Assembly: GCA_017856605.1 (NCBI GenBank)
Contig: JAFMES010000003.1
Span: 1-33,954 of the forward strand
Length of the DNA stretch: 33,954 nt
Source of the DNA: Chitinophagaceae bacterium
Lineage (GTDB): Bacteria; Bacteroidota; Bacteroidia; Chitinophagales; Chitinophagaceae
Direction of reading: 5' to 3'
Shown: in pieces, positions 17,473 through 25,623 of the stretch
Position numbering within the stretch: the stretch's first letter is position 1
Layout of the letters: every line of letters starts with the position of its first letter
Program-made: the position numbers and the translations under genes
The notes under the pieces: generated by a model
What the model saw: only the letters and a program-made list of their open reading frames with translations
Told to the model about the DNA's origin: nothing
The model's database searches: none

Positions 17473-18201
17473 AAGCCAGGTAACATCGTTATTGTCGAGC
17501 GCCTCTTCGTCCTTGTGCTGTACCAGTAATTGTCCCTTTCGGTTCACTCCAAGAATTGTCACCTCATTTGTCCATCGTGACGTCCGGAGCACAGCTCGTT
17601 CTCCCTGTCGAAATAGCTTGGAACTGTACTCGTCCATGATTTTTTGTTCATCTTGTACAGCAGTTGAAGAGATACGCTGATTGATAATGGAACATAATTC
17701 GTGAGCTAACTGCTCTGGATCATGTTGTTTTCCGGTGATCTGTTTGAGGGAAACAGGTCTTACGACGTGCTCTTGAAAATGGGTCTGGTTGATATTGATC
17801 CCAATGCCTACAAATGCCACTTCCCAACTTCCATCCCGAATACTGTTCTCTATCAATATCCCACCTGCCTTTCTGTCACGCCAATAGATATCGTTAGGCC
17901 ATTTGATGCAAGTTTCATCTCCAGCATAGTTGCTGAAAAAGTCGCAGCAACTGAGGGCAATCTGGGCATTGAATAAAAAGGCATTAAGCGGATCGCGTTC
18001 TCTGCAATCGATAATCACTGTCAGCAGGATATTTGCCCCTTTTTCACTGACCCATGTGCGATCCTTCTGTCCTCGTCCCTGGGTTTGTTCTACGGCAAAA
18101 AATGCGGTTCCATATACCGCTTTTCCTTGCCGAAATTGATCTTTGGCATGGTTATTGGAACTATCTACTGAATCTAATCGTATAAATGGCTTGCCTATCA
18201 T
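17467..18201 (-). CDS. birA: Biotin--[acetyl-CoA-carboxylase] ligase
   Basis: QTQGRGQKDRTWVSEKGANILLTV, CIKWPNDIYWRDRKAGGILIEN, VGIGININQ. Confidence 0.93.
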   Translation of the reverse strand: MIGKPFIRLDSVDSSNNHAKDQFRQGKAVYGTAFFAVEQTQGRGQKDRTWVSEKGANILLTVIIDCRERDPLNAFLFNAQIALSCCDFFSNYAGDETCIKWPNDIYWRDRKAGGILIENSIRDGSWEVAFVGIGININQTHFQEHVVRPVSLKQITGKQHDPEQLAHELCSIINQRISSTAVQDEQKIMDEYSSKLFRQGERAVLRTSRWTNEVTILGVNRKGQLLVQHKDEEALDNNDVTWLL

Positions 18202-18232
18202 TGGGTTTATCCCTGAGGATGAAAATTATCCT

Positions 18233-18240
18233 TATTTTTG
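18233..18240 (+). promoter_or_regulatory. Candidate -7 box TATTTTTG upstream of rsfS
   Basis: Exact TAnnTTTG match in the short divergent region between birA and rsfS; the ORF-track start TTG (18238) is its last three bases. Confidence 0.4.
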
Positions 18241-18273
18241 GGCAAGTTACTAAGGAACATAAAAAGCACCCAT

Positions 18274-18732
18274 TTGGCATCCCGAACTGAAGAAGCAACT
18301 CCTCCGAAAAAGATCGTTCGACTGAACAGGAATAGCAAGATCCTAAAGGTGATCCTTCAAGCCATTCAGGATAAAAAAGGAGAAAAATTGGTTTCGCTCG
18401 ACTTGCGACGAATCCCAGAGGCAGTTGCTGACTTTTTTGTGGTTTGCGAAGCAAGTTCCACAGTTCAGGTCAAGGCCATCGCTGATCGGGTTGAAGAGGC
18501 AGTGAAAAAAGAGTGTGGTGAGTTGCCCTACAAACACGAGGGGCATGGTGCCAGTCAGTGGATTCTAGTCGATTATGTTAATGTTGTGGTCCACGTTTTC
18601 CTAAGTGAAACCCGCAAATTCTACCGCTTGGAAGAAATGTGGGGGGATGGAGTGGCAGAAGATGCCCTCGAGGAAGAACCAATGGCTTCTAAATCTGTTG
18701 TAAAACGTAAGAAAAAGGTTTCGAAAAAATAA
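18274..18732 (+). CDS. rsfS: Ribosome silencing factor RsfS
   Basis: RsfS-type GEKLVSLDLRRIPEAVADFFVVCEASSTVQVKAIADRVEE...EGHGASQWILVDYVNVVVHVF; no in-frame ATG near the N-terminus, TTG at 18274 (MASRTEEA...) proposed. Confidence 0.88.
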   Translation: MASRTEEATPPKKIVRLNRNSKILKVILQAIQDKKGEKLVSLDLRRIPEAVADFFVVCEASSTVQVKAIADRVEEAVKKECGELPYKHEGHGASQWILVDYVNVVVHVFLSETRKFYRLEEMWGDGVAEDALEEEPMASKSVVKRKKKVSKK

Positions 18733-18741
18733 AGTGTACGT

Positions 18742-20766
18742 ATGAGTCAGGAAGAGCAGCAAAATGAGAAACGGCAAAACCCCTTCTCACCTTTTAAACG
18801 AAAGGGTGAGGGTGGTGGTAATGGCCCTTCTTCTCGTGGACCTCGTTTCAGTTTTTATTGGATCTATGTAATTGCAGCTGTAATGCTGATTGGTTACCAA
18901 GTGATGAGAGGAGTAAGTCCAGATGCCAATACCATTACTGAGCTGGAGTTCAGACAGAAGATGTTGGATAAAAACCACGTTGAGAAACTGGAGCCCGTTA
19001 AAAATAAAGGAGTCGTAAGGGTATACATAAAAAAAGATAGCCTGGACAACCCGGTGTACAAAGAGTTGTTCGGAGCAAAGAAACTGGTTTATGCAAAAGC
19101 CTCCAAGGGCCCGCACTTCCAATTCAGTTATTCAAAAGTGGATGACTATCAGGAAAACATCAGCAAGTATTTCGATGCTCATCCAGAGATTGATCCTGTA
19201 AAGGTTGATCCGGTCAGTGACCCTGAATTCTTTGGTCCGCTCGTTAACTTCCTCTTCCCCTTGTTGATGTTTGGACTACTGTTTGTTTTGATGATGAGGA
19301 AAATGGGCGGCGGCGCAGGAGGTTCTGGTGGTGGTGGGATCTTCAGTATTGGAAAATCAAAAGCTCAACTGTTTGATAAAGGCACTCGTGTAAACATCAC
19401 GTTTCAAGACGTGGCAGGTTTGGATGAGGCTAAGCAAGAAGTGATGGAGATAGTTGACTTCCTCAAGAATCCTAAAAAGTATACTGCTCTGGGTGGAAAG
19501 ATACCCAAAGGAGCCTTGTTGATTGGTCCTCCCGGAACGGGTAAGACCCTATTGGCTAAGGCCATGGCAGGAGAAGCGCAAGTGCCATTCTTCTCGATTT
19601 CCGGTTCTGATTTTGTGGAAATGTTTGTAGGTGTTGGTGCAAGTCGCGTTCGCGATCTTTTCAAGCAGGCGCGTGAAAAAGCACCATGTATCATATTTAT
19701 TGATGAGATCGACGCAATTGGTCGTGCTCGTGGTAAAAATGTAATGATGAGCAATGACGAGCGAGAGAATACCCTCAATCAATTGTTGGTTGAAATGGAT
19801 GGATTTGGAGGCGACAGCGGTATCATCATATTAGCCGCCACTAACCGTCCCGATGTATTGGACAGTGCTTTGTTGCGTCCTGGTCGCTTCGACCGTCAAA
19901 TCAGTATTGATAAACCGGATGTTAAAGGCAGGGAGAGCATCTTCCATGTACACCTCAAGCCCATCAAGCGTTCTGAGAAGTTAGATATCCATAAGCTCGC
20001 TGAACAAACACCAGGATTTGCTGGAGCGGATATTGCAAACGTGTGTAATGAAGCTGCATTGATTGCCGCTCGCAAAGGAAAAGAGATGGTGGAGATGGAT
20101 GATTTCCAGGATGCCATTGATCGGGTGATCGGTGGATTGGAGAAGAAGAATAAAATCATTCTTCCAGAGGAGAAAAAAATCATTGCATACCATGAAGCAG
20201 GACATGCTGTCTGCGGGTGGTACCTCGAACATGCATATCCTTTACTGAAAGTCACCATTGTCCCCAGGGGCGTTGCAGCCTTGGGATATGCACAATACAC
20301 TCCCAAAGAGCAGTACCTCTATAATACCGAGCAGCTGACGGATCAGATGTGCATGACCTTGGGTGGCAGAGCCAGCGAAGAGATCTTTTTTGGAAAAATT
20401 TCGACTGGCGCGCAAAACGACCTCCAGCAGGTTACGCGGATGTCGTATGCAATGGTTACCGTTTATGGCATGAGCGAAAAAGTGGGCAACGTAAGTTTCT
20501 ACGATCCCCAGCAAGAAAATACGTTTACCAAGCCCTACAGTGAAGAGACGGGTAAGTTGATTGATGATGAAGTGCGAGACCTGGTAGATAAAGCTTATCA
20601 ACGAACGCTGCAGCTGCTGAACGATAAAAAACAGGAAGTAGAGAAAATCGCTTTGGCGCTTTTAGATAGAGAAGTACTGCATCAACAAGATGTGGAAGAC
20701 CTGATTGGTAAACGTCCGTATGGGGAGAAGAAGATCTTCGGCAATGAACAAGAAAATGCAGAATGA
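18742..20766 (+). CDS. ftsH: ATP-dependent zinc metalloprotease FtsH
   Basis: GPPGTGKT Walker A, AAA SRH region, HEAGH zinc site. Confidence 0.98.
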   Translation: MSQEEQQNEKRQNPFSPFKRKGEGGGNGPSSRGPRFSFYWIYVIAAVMLIGYQVMRGVSPDANTITELEFRQKMLDKNHVEKLEPVKNKGVVRVYIKKDSLDNPVYKELFGAKKLVYAKASKGPHFQFSYSKVDDYQENISKYFDAHPEIDPVKVDPVSDPEFFGPLVNFLFPLLMFGLLFVLMMRKMGGGAGGSGGGGIFSIGKSKAQLFDKGTRVNITFQDVAGLDEAKQEVMEIVDFLKNPKKYTALGGKIPKGALLIGPPGTGKTLLAKAMAGEAQVPFFSISGSDFVEMFVGVGASRVRDLFKQAREKAPCIIFIDEIDAIGRARGKNVMMSNDERENTLNQLLVEMDGFGGDSGIIILAATNRPDVLDSALLRPGRFDRQISIDKPDVKGRESIFHVHLKPIKRSEKLDIHKLAEQTPGFAGADIANVCNEAALIAARKGKEMVEMDDFQDAIDRVIGGLEKKNKIILPEEKKIIAYHEAGHAVCGWYLEHAYPLLKVTIVPRGVAALGYAQYTPKEQYLYNTEQLTDQMCMTLGGRASEEIFFGKISTGAQNDLQQVTRMSYAMVTVYGMSEKVGNVSFYDPQQENTFTKPYSEETGKLIDDEVRDLVDKAYQRTLQLLNDKKQEVEKIALALLDREVLHQQDVEDLIGKRPYGEKKIFGNEQENAE

Positions 20767-21404
20767 ACTTTGAAGCTTCTACAGGAAAGGAAACCATCCT
20801 AAAAAATATCCGAGCTGCGCTCACGCAGGCTACTGAGATTCCCTTTCCACATGTCGATAAAATCGAGTTCGAATTCAATGGATCGTCTGGAGACTTAGCT
20901 GTTCTCTTTGCAGAACGGTTCACAACCTTGCTTGGGAAATTCAGTATATGTCAAAGCGAACAGGAACTGGTTGAGCAACTAACGGATTTGGTTGATCAAC
21001 AAGGTTGGAGAGAAATCTACTGCACGGATGAAAACATCAAATCTGCATTAGGGTCATTTGGATTTGGTCCCTTCTCTGAGAAGCCATTGGTAGATGCCGA
21101 TGTCTCCATCACAATTTGTGAGGCATTGGTCGCGCGTACAGGAACCATGGTGCTTTCCAGTTCCGTCTCATCTGGCAGAACAACCAGTGTGTATGCGCCA
21201 GTTCATATTTGCATAGCAAAGTCCAGTCAACTGGTTTATGATATTAAAGATGCGCTCGTTTTATTGCAAAACAAGTACAACGATCAGTTGCCTTCCATGA
21301 TTAGTTTTGCAACCGGTCCGAGTCGCACAGCCGACATAGAGAAAACGCTGGTGGTAGGTGTACACGGTCCCAAACACGTCTATTGCTTTTTGCTGGATAC
21401 CTGA
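20763..21404 (+). CDS. LUD domain protein (LutC/YkgG family)
   Basis: [13 protein letters not shown]...[18 protein letters not shown], typical LUD C-terminus; ATGA overlap with ftsH. Confidence 0.88.
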   Translation: MNFEASTGKETILKNIRAALTQATEIPFPHVDKIEFEFNGSSGDLAVLFAERFTTLLGKFSICQSEQELVEQLTDLVDQQGWREIYCTDENIKSALGSFGFGPFSEKPLVDADVSITICEALVARTGTMVLSSSVSSGRTTSVYAPVHICIAKSSQLVYDIKDALVLLQNKYNDQLPSMISFATGPSRTADIEKTLVVGVHGPKHVYCFLLDT

Positions 21405-21429
21405 GCAACAATTAGATCGAATCCTGGTT

Positions 21430-21437
21430 TATATTTG
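21430..21437 (+). promoter_or_regulatory. Candidate -7 box TATATTTG, 3 nt from the lpxH ATG
   Basis: Exact TAnnTTTG match; TATATTTG-ATT-ATG. Confidence 0.4.
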
Positions 21438-21440
21438 ATT

Positions 21441-22199
21441 ATGCAAATTCCCGAAGGCAAGAAGGTTTATTTCCTTTCTGATTTCCACTTGGGTGCTCCT
21501 GATCATGCTTCAAGTTTGGAAAGAGAGAAGCGCATCGTTTCATTTCTGGATCGTATTCAAGAAGATGCGGCGATGATCTTGATCGTGGGTGATCTTTTTG
21601 ATTTCTGGTTTGAATACCGTTCGGTTGTTCCCAAAGGGCATGTACGTATTCTGGGGACATTAGCCAAACTGACCGACTCTGGGATACCGATTCATTTTTT
21701 TGTCGGAAATCACGACATGTGGATGTCGGGTTATTTTCAAGACGAATTGGGAATTCCGGTCCATCACCATCCCGTAGAATATGTCTTTCAGGGAAAGAAG
21801 TTTTATGTGGGTCACGGCGATGGTTTAGGTCCAGGGGATCACGGCTATAAGTTCTTAAAAAAGCTATTCAGGAATCCGATTTGCCAATGGCTCTTTGGAC
21901 TGATTCCTCCTCACCTTGGTATCTCATTGGCCAGCTTTTTTAGCAGAAGAAGCAGAATAATGACTGGACATACCGATGATCATTTTTTAGGAGAAGAAAA
22001 AGAATGGTTGGTGCAGTATTGTCGTTCTGTCTTGAAAAATACATCCATTGATTATTTCATTTTTGGTCATCGCCATTTGCCGATAGATCATGCACTCAAT
22101 GAAACAAGTCGGTACATCAATTTAGGTGATTGGATTCGCTATAATTCCTATGCCGTTTTTGATGGACAGCATCTTGAATTGAAAACACATCCTGCATGA
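21441..22199 (+). CDS. lpxH: UDP-2,3-diacylglucosamine diphosphatase-like metallophosphoesterase
   Basis: FLSDFHLGAPDH, VGDLFDFWFEY, FVGNHDMWM, FGHRHLP; ATG at 21441 preferred over the TTG at 21435. Confidence 0.88.
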   Translation: MQIPEGKKVYFLSDFHLGAPDHASSLEREKRIVSFLDRIQEDAAMILIVGDLFDFWFEYRSVVPKGHVRILGTLAKLTDSGIPIHFFVGNHDMWMSGYFQDELGIPVHHHPVEYVFQGKKFYVGHGDGLGPGDHGYKFLKKLFRNPICQWLFGLIPPHLGISLASFFSRRSRIMTGHTDDHFLGEEKEWLVQYCRSVLKNTSIDYFIFGHRHLPIDHALNETSRYINLGDWIRYNSYAVFDGQHLELKTHPA

Positions 22200-23002
22200 G
22201 AATAGGATTAGCGCTTTTCATTCAATGTTTGTGGATGGCATCCTTTTCGCAGTCGGTTGACTGGAACGTAACCAAACGAATCTCCGGCCGCTTTGATCTA
22301 GTTGTTCCGGATGAGTCCGGAAATGTGTATGCGCTTACCAAAGAAGGCCAACTGAAAAAATACAATACGGCCATGGACTCCATGGGTGTATTCAACGATG
22401 TGAGGCGCTATGGAAAATTATACAGTATATCTGCTGATAACCCACTTCGTGCCCTCTTATTCTTCAGAGATTTCAAAATGATTCTGGTTTTGGACCGATT
22501 CATGCAAGTGGTGAATCGAATAGATCTGCGGAAGTCTGGAATCTTTCAGGTCAGGGCAGTTGGACAGAGTTACGATAATAAGATTTGGATATTTGATGAG
22601 CAAGCGAGCAAGCTCAAAAAAATTGATAATGAGGGAAATGTTCTTATTGAGACTGCCGATCTTCGACTTGCACTGAATGAGACCCTCATTCCCACCGTTC
22701 TCTTTGATTTTGGAGGGTTAGTATACCTGTATGATCCCCAAAAAGGATTGTTTTCATTCGACTATTATGGCGCATTAAAAAGTCGCATTGCCTTTTTGGG
22801 ATGGAATGATATTTATCCTTTGGGAAAAAACATAATAGGGCACAAAGGCGATAAATGGGTAGTGTATCAGCCGGGCACCATCGATACCAAAGAATTTGGG
22901 GTTCCTGCTGGACTTACCTCCATGGATCGTGTGCGACTCATGGTGGGACAAGGATTTGCACTGGATGTCGATGGGTTAGTTAAATTTGAATGGAAATTTT
23001 AA
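22196..23002 (+). CDS. Secreted protein of unknown function, possibly beta-propeller-like
   Basis: 268 aa with signal peptide (MRIGLALFIQCLWMASFSQ); recurrent V/Y-x-L-D-like segments; ATGA overlap with lpxH. Confidence 0.75.
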   Translation: MRIGLALFIQCLWMASFSQSVDWNVTKRISGRFDLVVPDESGNVYALTKEGQLKKYNTAMDSMGVFNDVRRYGKLYSISADNPLRALLFFRDFKMILVLDRFMQVVNRIDLRKSGIFQVRAVGQSYDNKIWIFDEQASKLKKIDNEGNVLIETADLRLALNETLIPTVLFDFGGLVYLYDPQKGLFSFDYYGALKSRIAFLGWNDIYPLGKNIIGHKGDKWVVYQPGTIDTKEFGVPAGLTSMDRVRLMVGQGFALDVDGLVKFEWKF

Positions 23003-23005
23003 GCA

Positions 23006-24079
23006 ATGGGTATATTGAACACCATCGTTTGGGGTAATGCCATATGGGAATATGCATTGATTGCAGGCGTTCTGTTGTTTGTCATCATTCTGAAACGCCG
23101 TGCTGGCAGAAAAATTACGCATGGAGTTTTTTTCTTTTTCAAGCGACTGGACCGCGTGATCGATGAAGAACGTTTTCTTGAGTTAGTACTTCCGCCTCTT
23201 GCAAACTTTATCGTTGCACTAACTGCCTTCATTTTGTTGGAGGAGCTTAAATTTCCCGAGGAACTCTCATTCAAAATACTTCGAGTGGGATCCAATGTCA
23301 TCCTCGAACGCATTGGAATTGGCATTTTAATCTTTCTTTTTTTCCAAACCCTTTTACGGGTTATTGATTACTTGGCTGTAATCATGGAAAAGAAAGCGGA
23401 TCAATCGCGTGACATGAGTGATGACCAACTCGTCATTTTTTTCAGAGAGTTTTTTAAAGTCATCTTAATCATCATCTGCATTTTACTACTGATTCGATTT
23501 GTTTTCAATCAGGATATTACCAAGTTACTTGCAGGCTTAAGCATTGTTGGTGCTGCAATAGCACTTGCTGCAAAAGAGAGCATAGAGAATCTGATTGCTT
23601 CGTTCATTATCTTTTTTGATAAGCCTTTCACTGTGGGGGATTTATTGAAAGTGAATCAGGTAACCGGAACGGTTGAGAAAATTGGACTTCGCAGTACACG
23701 AATCAGAAGCATCGACAAGTCTTATGTTACCATTCCCAATAAACAGATGGTCGACAGCATCGTGGATAATCTTTCTATACGTGATAAGCGGCGTGCTGAA
23801 ATTATTTTGTATTTGGATCTGAAGACTAACCGATCCACCTTGGATCAGTTCATGCAACAGCTGCGTGTGCGGCTTTCTGCTCCACGCATTAAGGATGCGA
23901 CCGTAAGCTTATCGGATATTAAGATTGATTCTTATGTAGTAACAGTCGAATACTTCACGGAGGCAATAGGAATTGCAGAATTTATTGAAATCAAGCAAGC
24001 AGTTAATTTATCTGTATTGGACCTGATGGAGACGAATGGGATTGCCGTAGCGGGGAAAAATAAACCAATAGCGTTTTAA
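23006..24079 (+). CDS. MscS-family mechanosensitive ion channel
   Basis: AGLSIVGAAIALAAKESIENLIASFIIFFDKPFTVGDLLKV...GTVEKIGLRSTRIRSIDKSYVTIPNK. Confidence 0.95.
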   Translation: MGILNTIVWGNAIWEYALIAGVLLFVIILKRRAGRKITHGVFFFFKRLDRVIDEERFLELVLPPLANFIVALTAFILLEELKFPEELSFKILRVGSNVILERIGIGILIFLFFQTLLRVIDYLAVIMEKKADQSRDMSDDQLVIFFREFFKVILIIICILLLIRFVFNQDITKLLAGLSIVGAAIALAAKESIENLIASFIIFFDKPFTVGDLLKVNQVTGTVEKIGLRSTRIRSIDKSYVTIPNKQMVDSIVDNLSIRDKRRAEIILYLDLKTNRSTLDQFMQQLRVRLSAPRIKDATVSLSDIKIDSYVVTVEYFTEAIGIAEFIEIKQAVNLSVLDLMETNGIAVAGKNKPIAF

Positions 24080-24498
24080 GCGAGTCCTGATTTTAATTCC
24101 AGTAACATCGCACGAATGTTTTTTAGAACTTGAATGGTTTCAAAAGACTCACTTACTTTCTTGCCCTTTTTTAGGTAAGTTTTCGCCCCTTTGATGGTGT
24201 ATTTTTTCTCTTTGAGCAGAAAATGAATCAGTTTCAAATTTCGAATGTCCTCCGGTCTGAATAAGCGATCTCCCTTTCTGTTTTTTCTAGGTTTTAAAAT
24301 ATCGAATTCTTTTTCCCAAAAACGAAGCAGGGAGATGTTTACATGAAACATCTCGGCCACTTCACCTATAGGATAATACTGCTTGGCATCTAAGGATGCA
24401 TCATCAGGTACATCCAGATAAGGTGCAGTAGAGAGTGAGACTGCTTCTGAAGCAGCGTCTTTTTCATCCCGATGAAATATGTCGAGCTGATTGAACAT
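24076..24498 (-). CDS. MerR-family transcriptional regulator
   Basis: YYPIGEVAEMFHVNISLLRFWEKEFDILKPRKNRKGDRLFRPEDIRNLKLIHFLL. Confidence 0.93.
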   Translation of the reverse strand: MFNQLDIFHRDEKDAASEAVSLSTAPYLDVPDDASLDAKQYYPIGEVAEMFHVNISLLRFWEKEFDILKPRKNRKGDRLFRPEDIRNLKLIHFLLKEKKYTIKGAKTYLKKGKKVSESFETIQVLKNIRAMLLELKSGLA

Positions 24499-24554
24499 TA
24501 CTACGAAAATAGACAGAATAGGAATTCTCGACCTATGGAGTTATGCACATCAAA

Positions 24555-25526
24555 TTAGTCGAAGGACTGATTTCTCGATGCCGCGAGCTTCAAGATACGT
24601 TGGTATTGTTCCGGGGTCAGATCGTTGTAGAAAAAGTAAATGGGGTCCAGGTGCTTCCTTCCTTTGATGACCTCATAATGGAGGTGTGGGCCAGTTGATT
24701 TACCACTATTCCCTACATATCCGATGATTTCACCGCGTTTCACGCGCTGTCCTCTTTTGGCTTTTATCCGAAACATATGGCCATAGAGCGTAGAGTAGGA
24801 GTAACCATGACTGATGACCACATGGTTTCCGTAGCCGTTTCCTGAATTTCCGGCGGTCCGAACCACCCCATCTGCCGTTGCATAGATGGGTGTTCCCTGA
24901 GGGGCGCTGAAGTCGAGACCCGGATGAAACTTAACCGTTTTATACAACGGATCAATACGGTAACCAAAACCGGAAGACAAGCGGTTTAGGGTGCGGTTGC
25001 TGATGGGCTGTATTGCCGGCGTACTGGCCAATAGTTTTTCCTTGTTGCGAATCATGCCTTCGATCTCTTTATATGATCGTTCCTGGACCGTAATGCGATT
25101 GTATAGGGTAGCCAGAACGGAATTGATGCCTTCAGCCATTTCTGAATTATTCATAGCGGCTGCAACCTGCATTTCCTTCCGCTTCTCTATATTCTTGGCA
25201 CGGGCGCTATCGGGGATGGGACTGGCTTCGAAAACCGAGCGATACACTTCGTTATCGCGCTGCTCTAATTGCTTGAGTCGGTCTTCGATATCTGAAAGTT
25301 TGACTGAGTAGAGTTTATTGGTTTCCTGGGCGTTTTCCAATTGGACTTTCAAGAGTTTTTCTTTTGGAGAGTCAATGAACCGAAAAGCGATTGCTACAAT
25401 GATCAGACCCGTTACAATGGCCGTTGAGATAAAGGCAAATATCCTCAACAGGGTGATCCTCAAAGGGGTCTCCGCTTTTTCGTAGCGCAGGGTCTGCGTG
25501 TTGTAATAATATTTGACCTTTTTCAT
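24555..25526 (-). CDS. M23 family metallopeptidase with N-terminal TM and coiled coil
   Basis: SGFGYRIDPLYKTVKFHPGLDFSAPQGTPIYA...GPHLHYEVIKG; ATG at 25526 (MKKVKYYYNTQTLRYEK) replaces the ORF-track start at 25739, which overlaps alaS. Confidence 0.93.
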   Translation of the reverse strand: MKKVKYYYNTQTLRYEKAETPLRITLLRIFAFISTAIVTGLIIVAIAFRFIDSPKEKLLKVQLENAQETNKLYSVKLSDIEDRLKQLEQRDNEVYRSVFEASPIPDSARAKNIEKRKEMQVAAAMNNSEMAEGINSVLATLYNRITVQERSYKEIEGMIRNKEKLLASTPAIQPISNRTLNRLSSGFGYRIDPLYKTVKFHPGLDFSAPQGTPIYATADGVVRTAGNSGNGYGNHVVISHGYSYSTLYGHMFRIKAKRGQRVKRGEIIGYVGNSGKSTGPHLHYEVIKGRKHLDPIYFFYNDLTPEQYQRILKLAASRNQSFD

Positions 25527-25548
25527 CGCCTGTCCGTGCCTAAAAATG

Positions 25549-25556
25549 TATTTTTG
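25549..25556 (+). promoter_or_regulatory. Candidate -7 box TATTTTTG for alaS
   Basis: Exact TAnnTTTG match 67 nt upstream of the alaS ATG. Confidence 0.35.
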
Positions 25557-25572
25557 CTCACCCCGGGAGGCA

Positions 25573-25580
25573 CAAATATA
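25573..25580 (-). promoter_or_regulatory. Candidate -7 box TATATTTG for the M23 peptidase gene
   Basis: Exact TAnnTTTG match on the minus strand, 46 nt upstream of the ATG at 25526. Confidence 0.35.
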
Positions 25581-25623
25581 GCCTATAGATCCTACAAGAA
25601 TTCTTAATAAATCGCTTAAAGAA

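Noticed and set aside
17467-18240. Possible BirA autoregulatory operator between birA and rsfS
   Set aside because: The BirA protein seen here lacks an N-terminal helix-turn-helix (starts MIGKPFIRLDSVDSSNNHAK), and no inverted repeat of bio-operator type is visible
19281-19345. Gly-rich tract in FtsH ([13 protein letters not shown]) as a repeat
   Set aside because: Usual flexible linker between the membrane anchor and AAA domain of FtsH
19896-20306. 136-aa minus-strand ORF antisense to ftsH (and neighbouring antisense ORFs)
   Set aside because: Fully inside ftsH; no independent support
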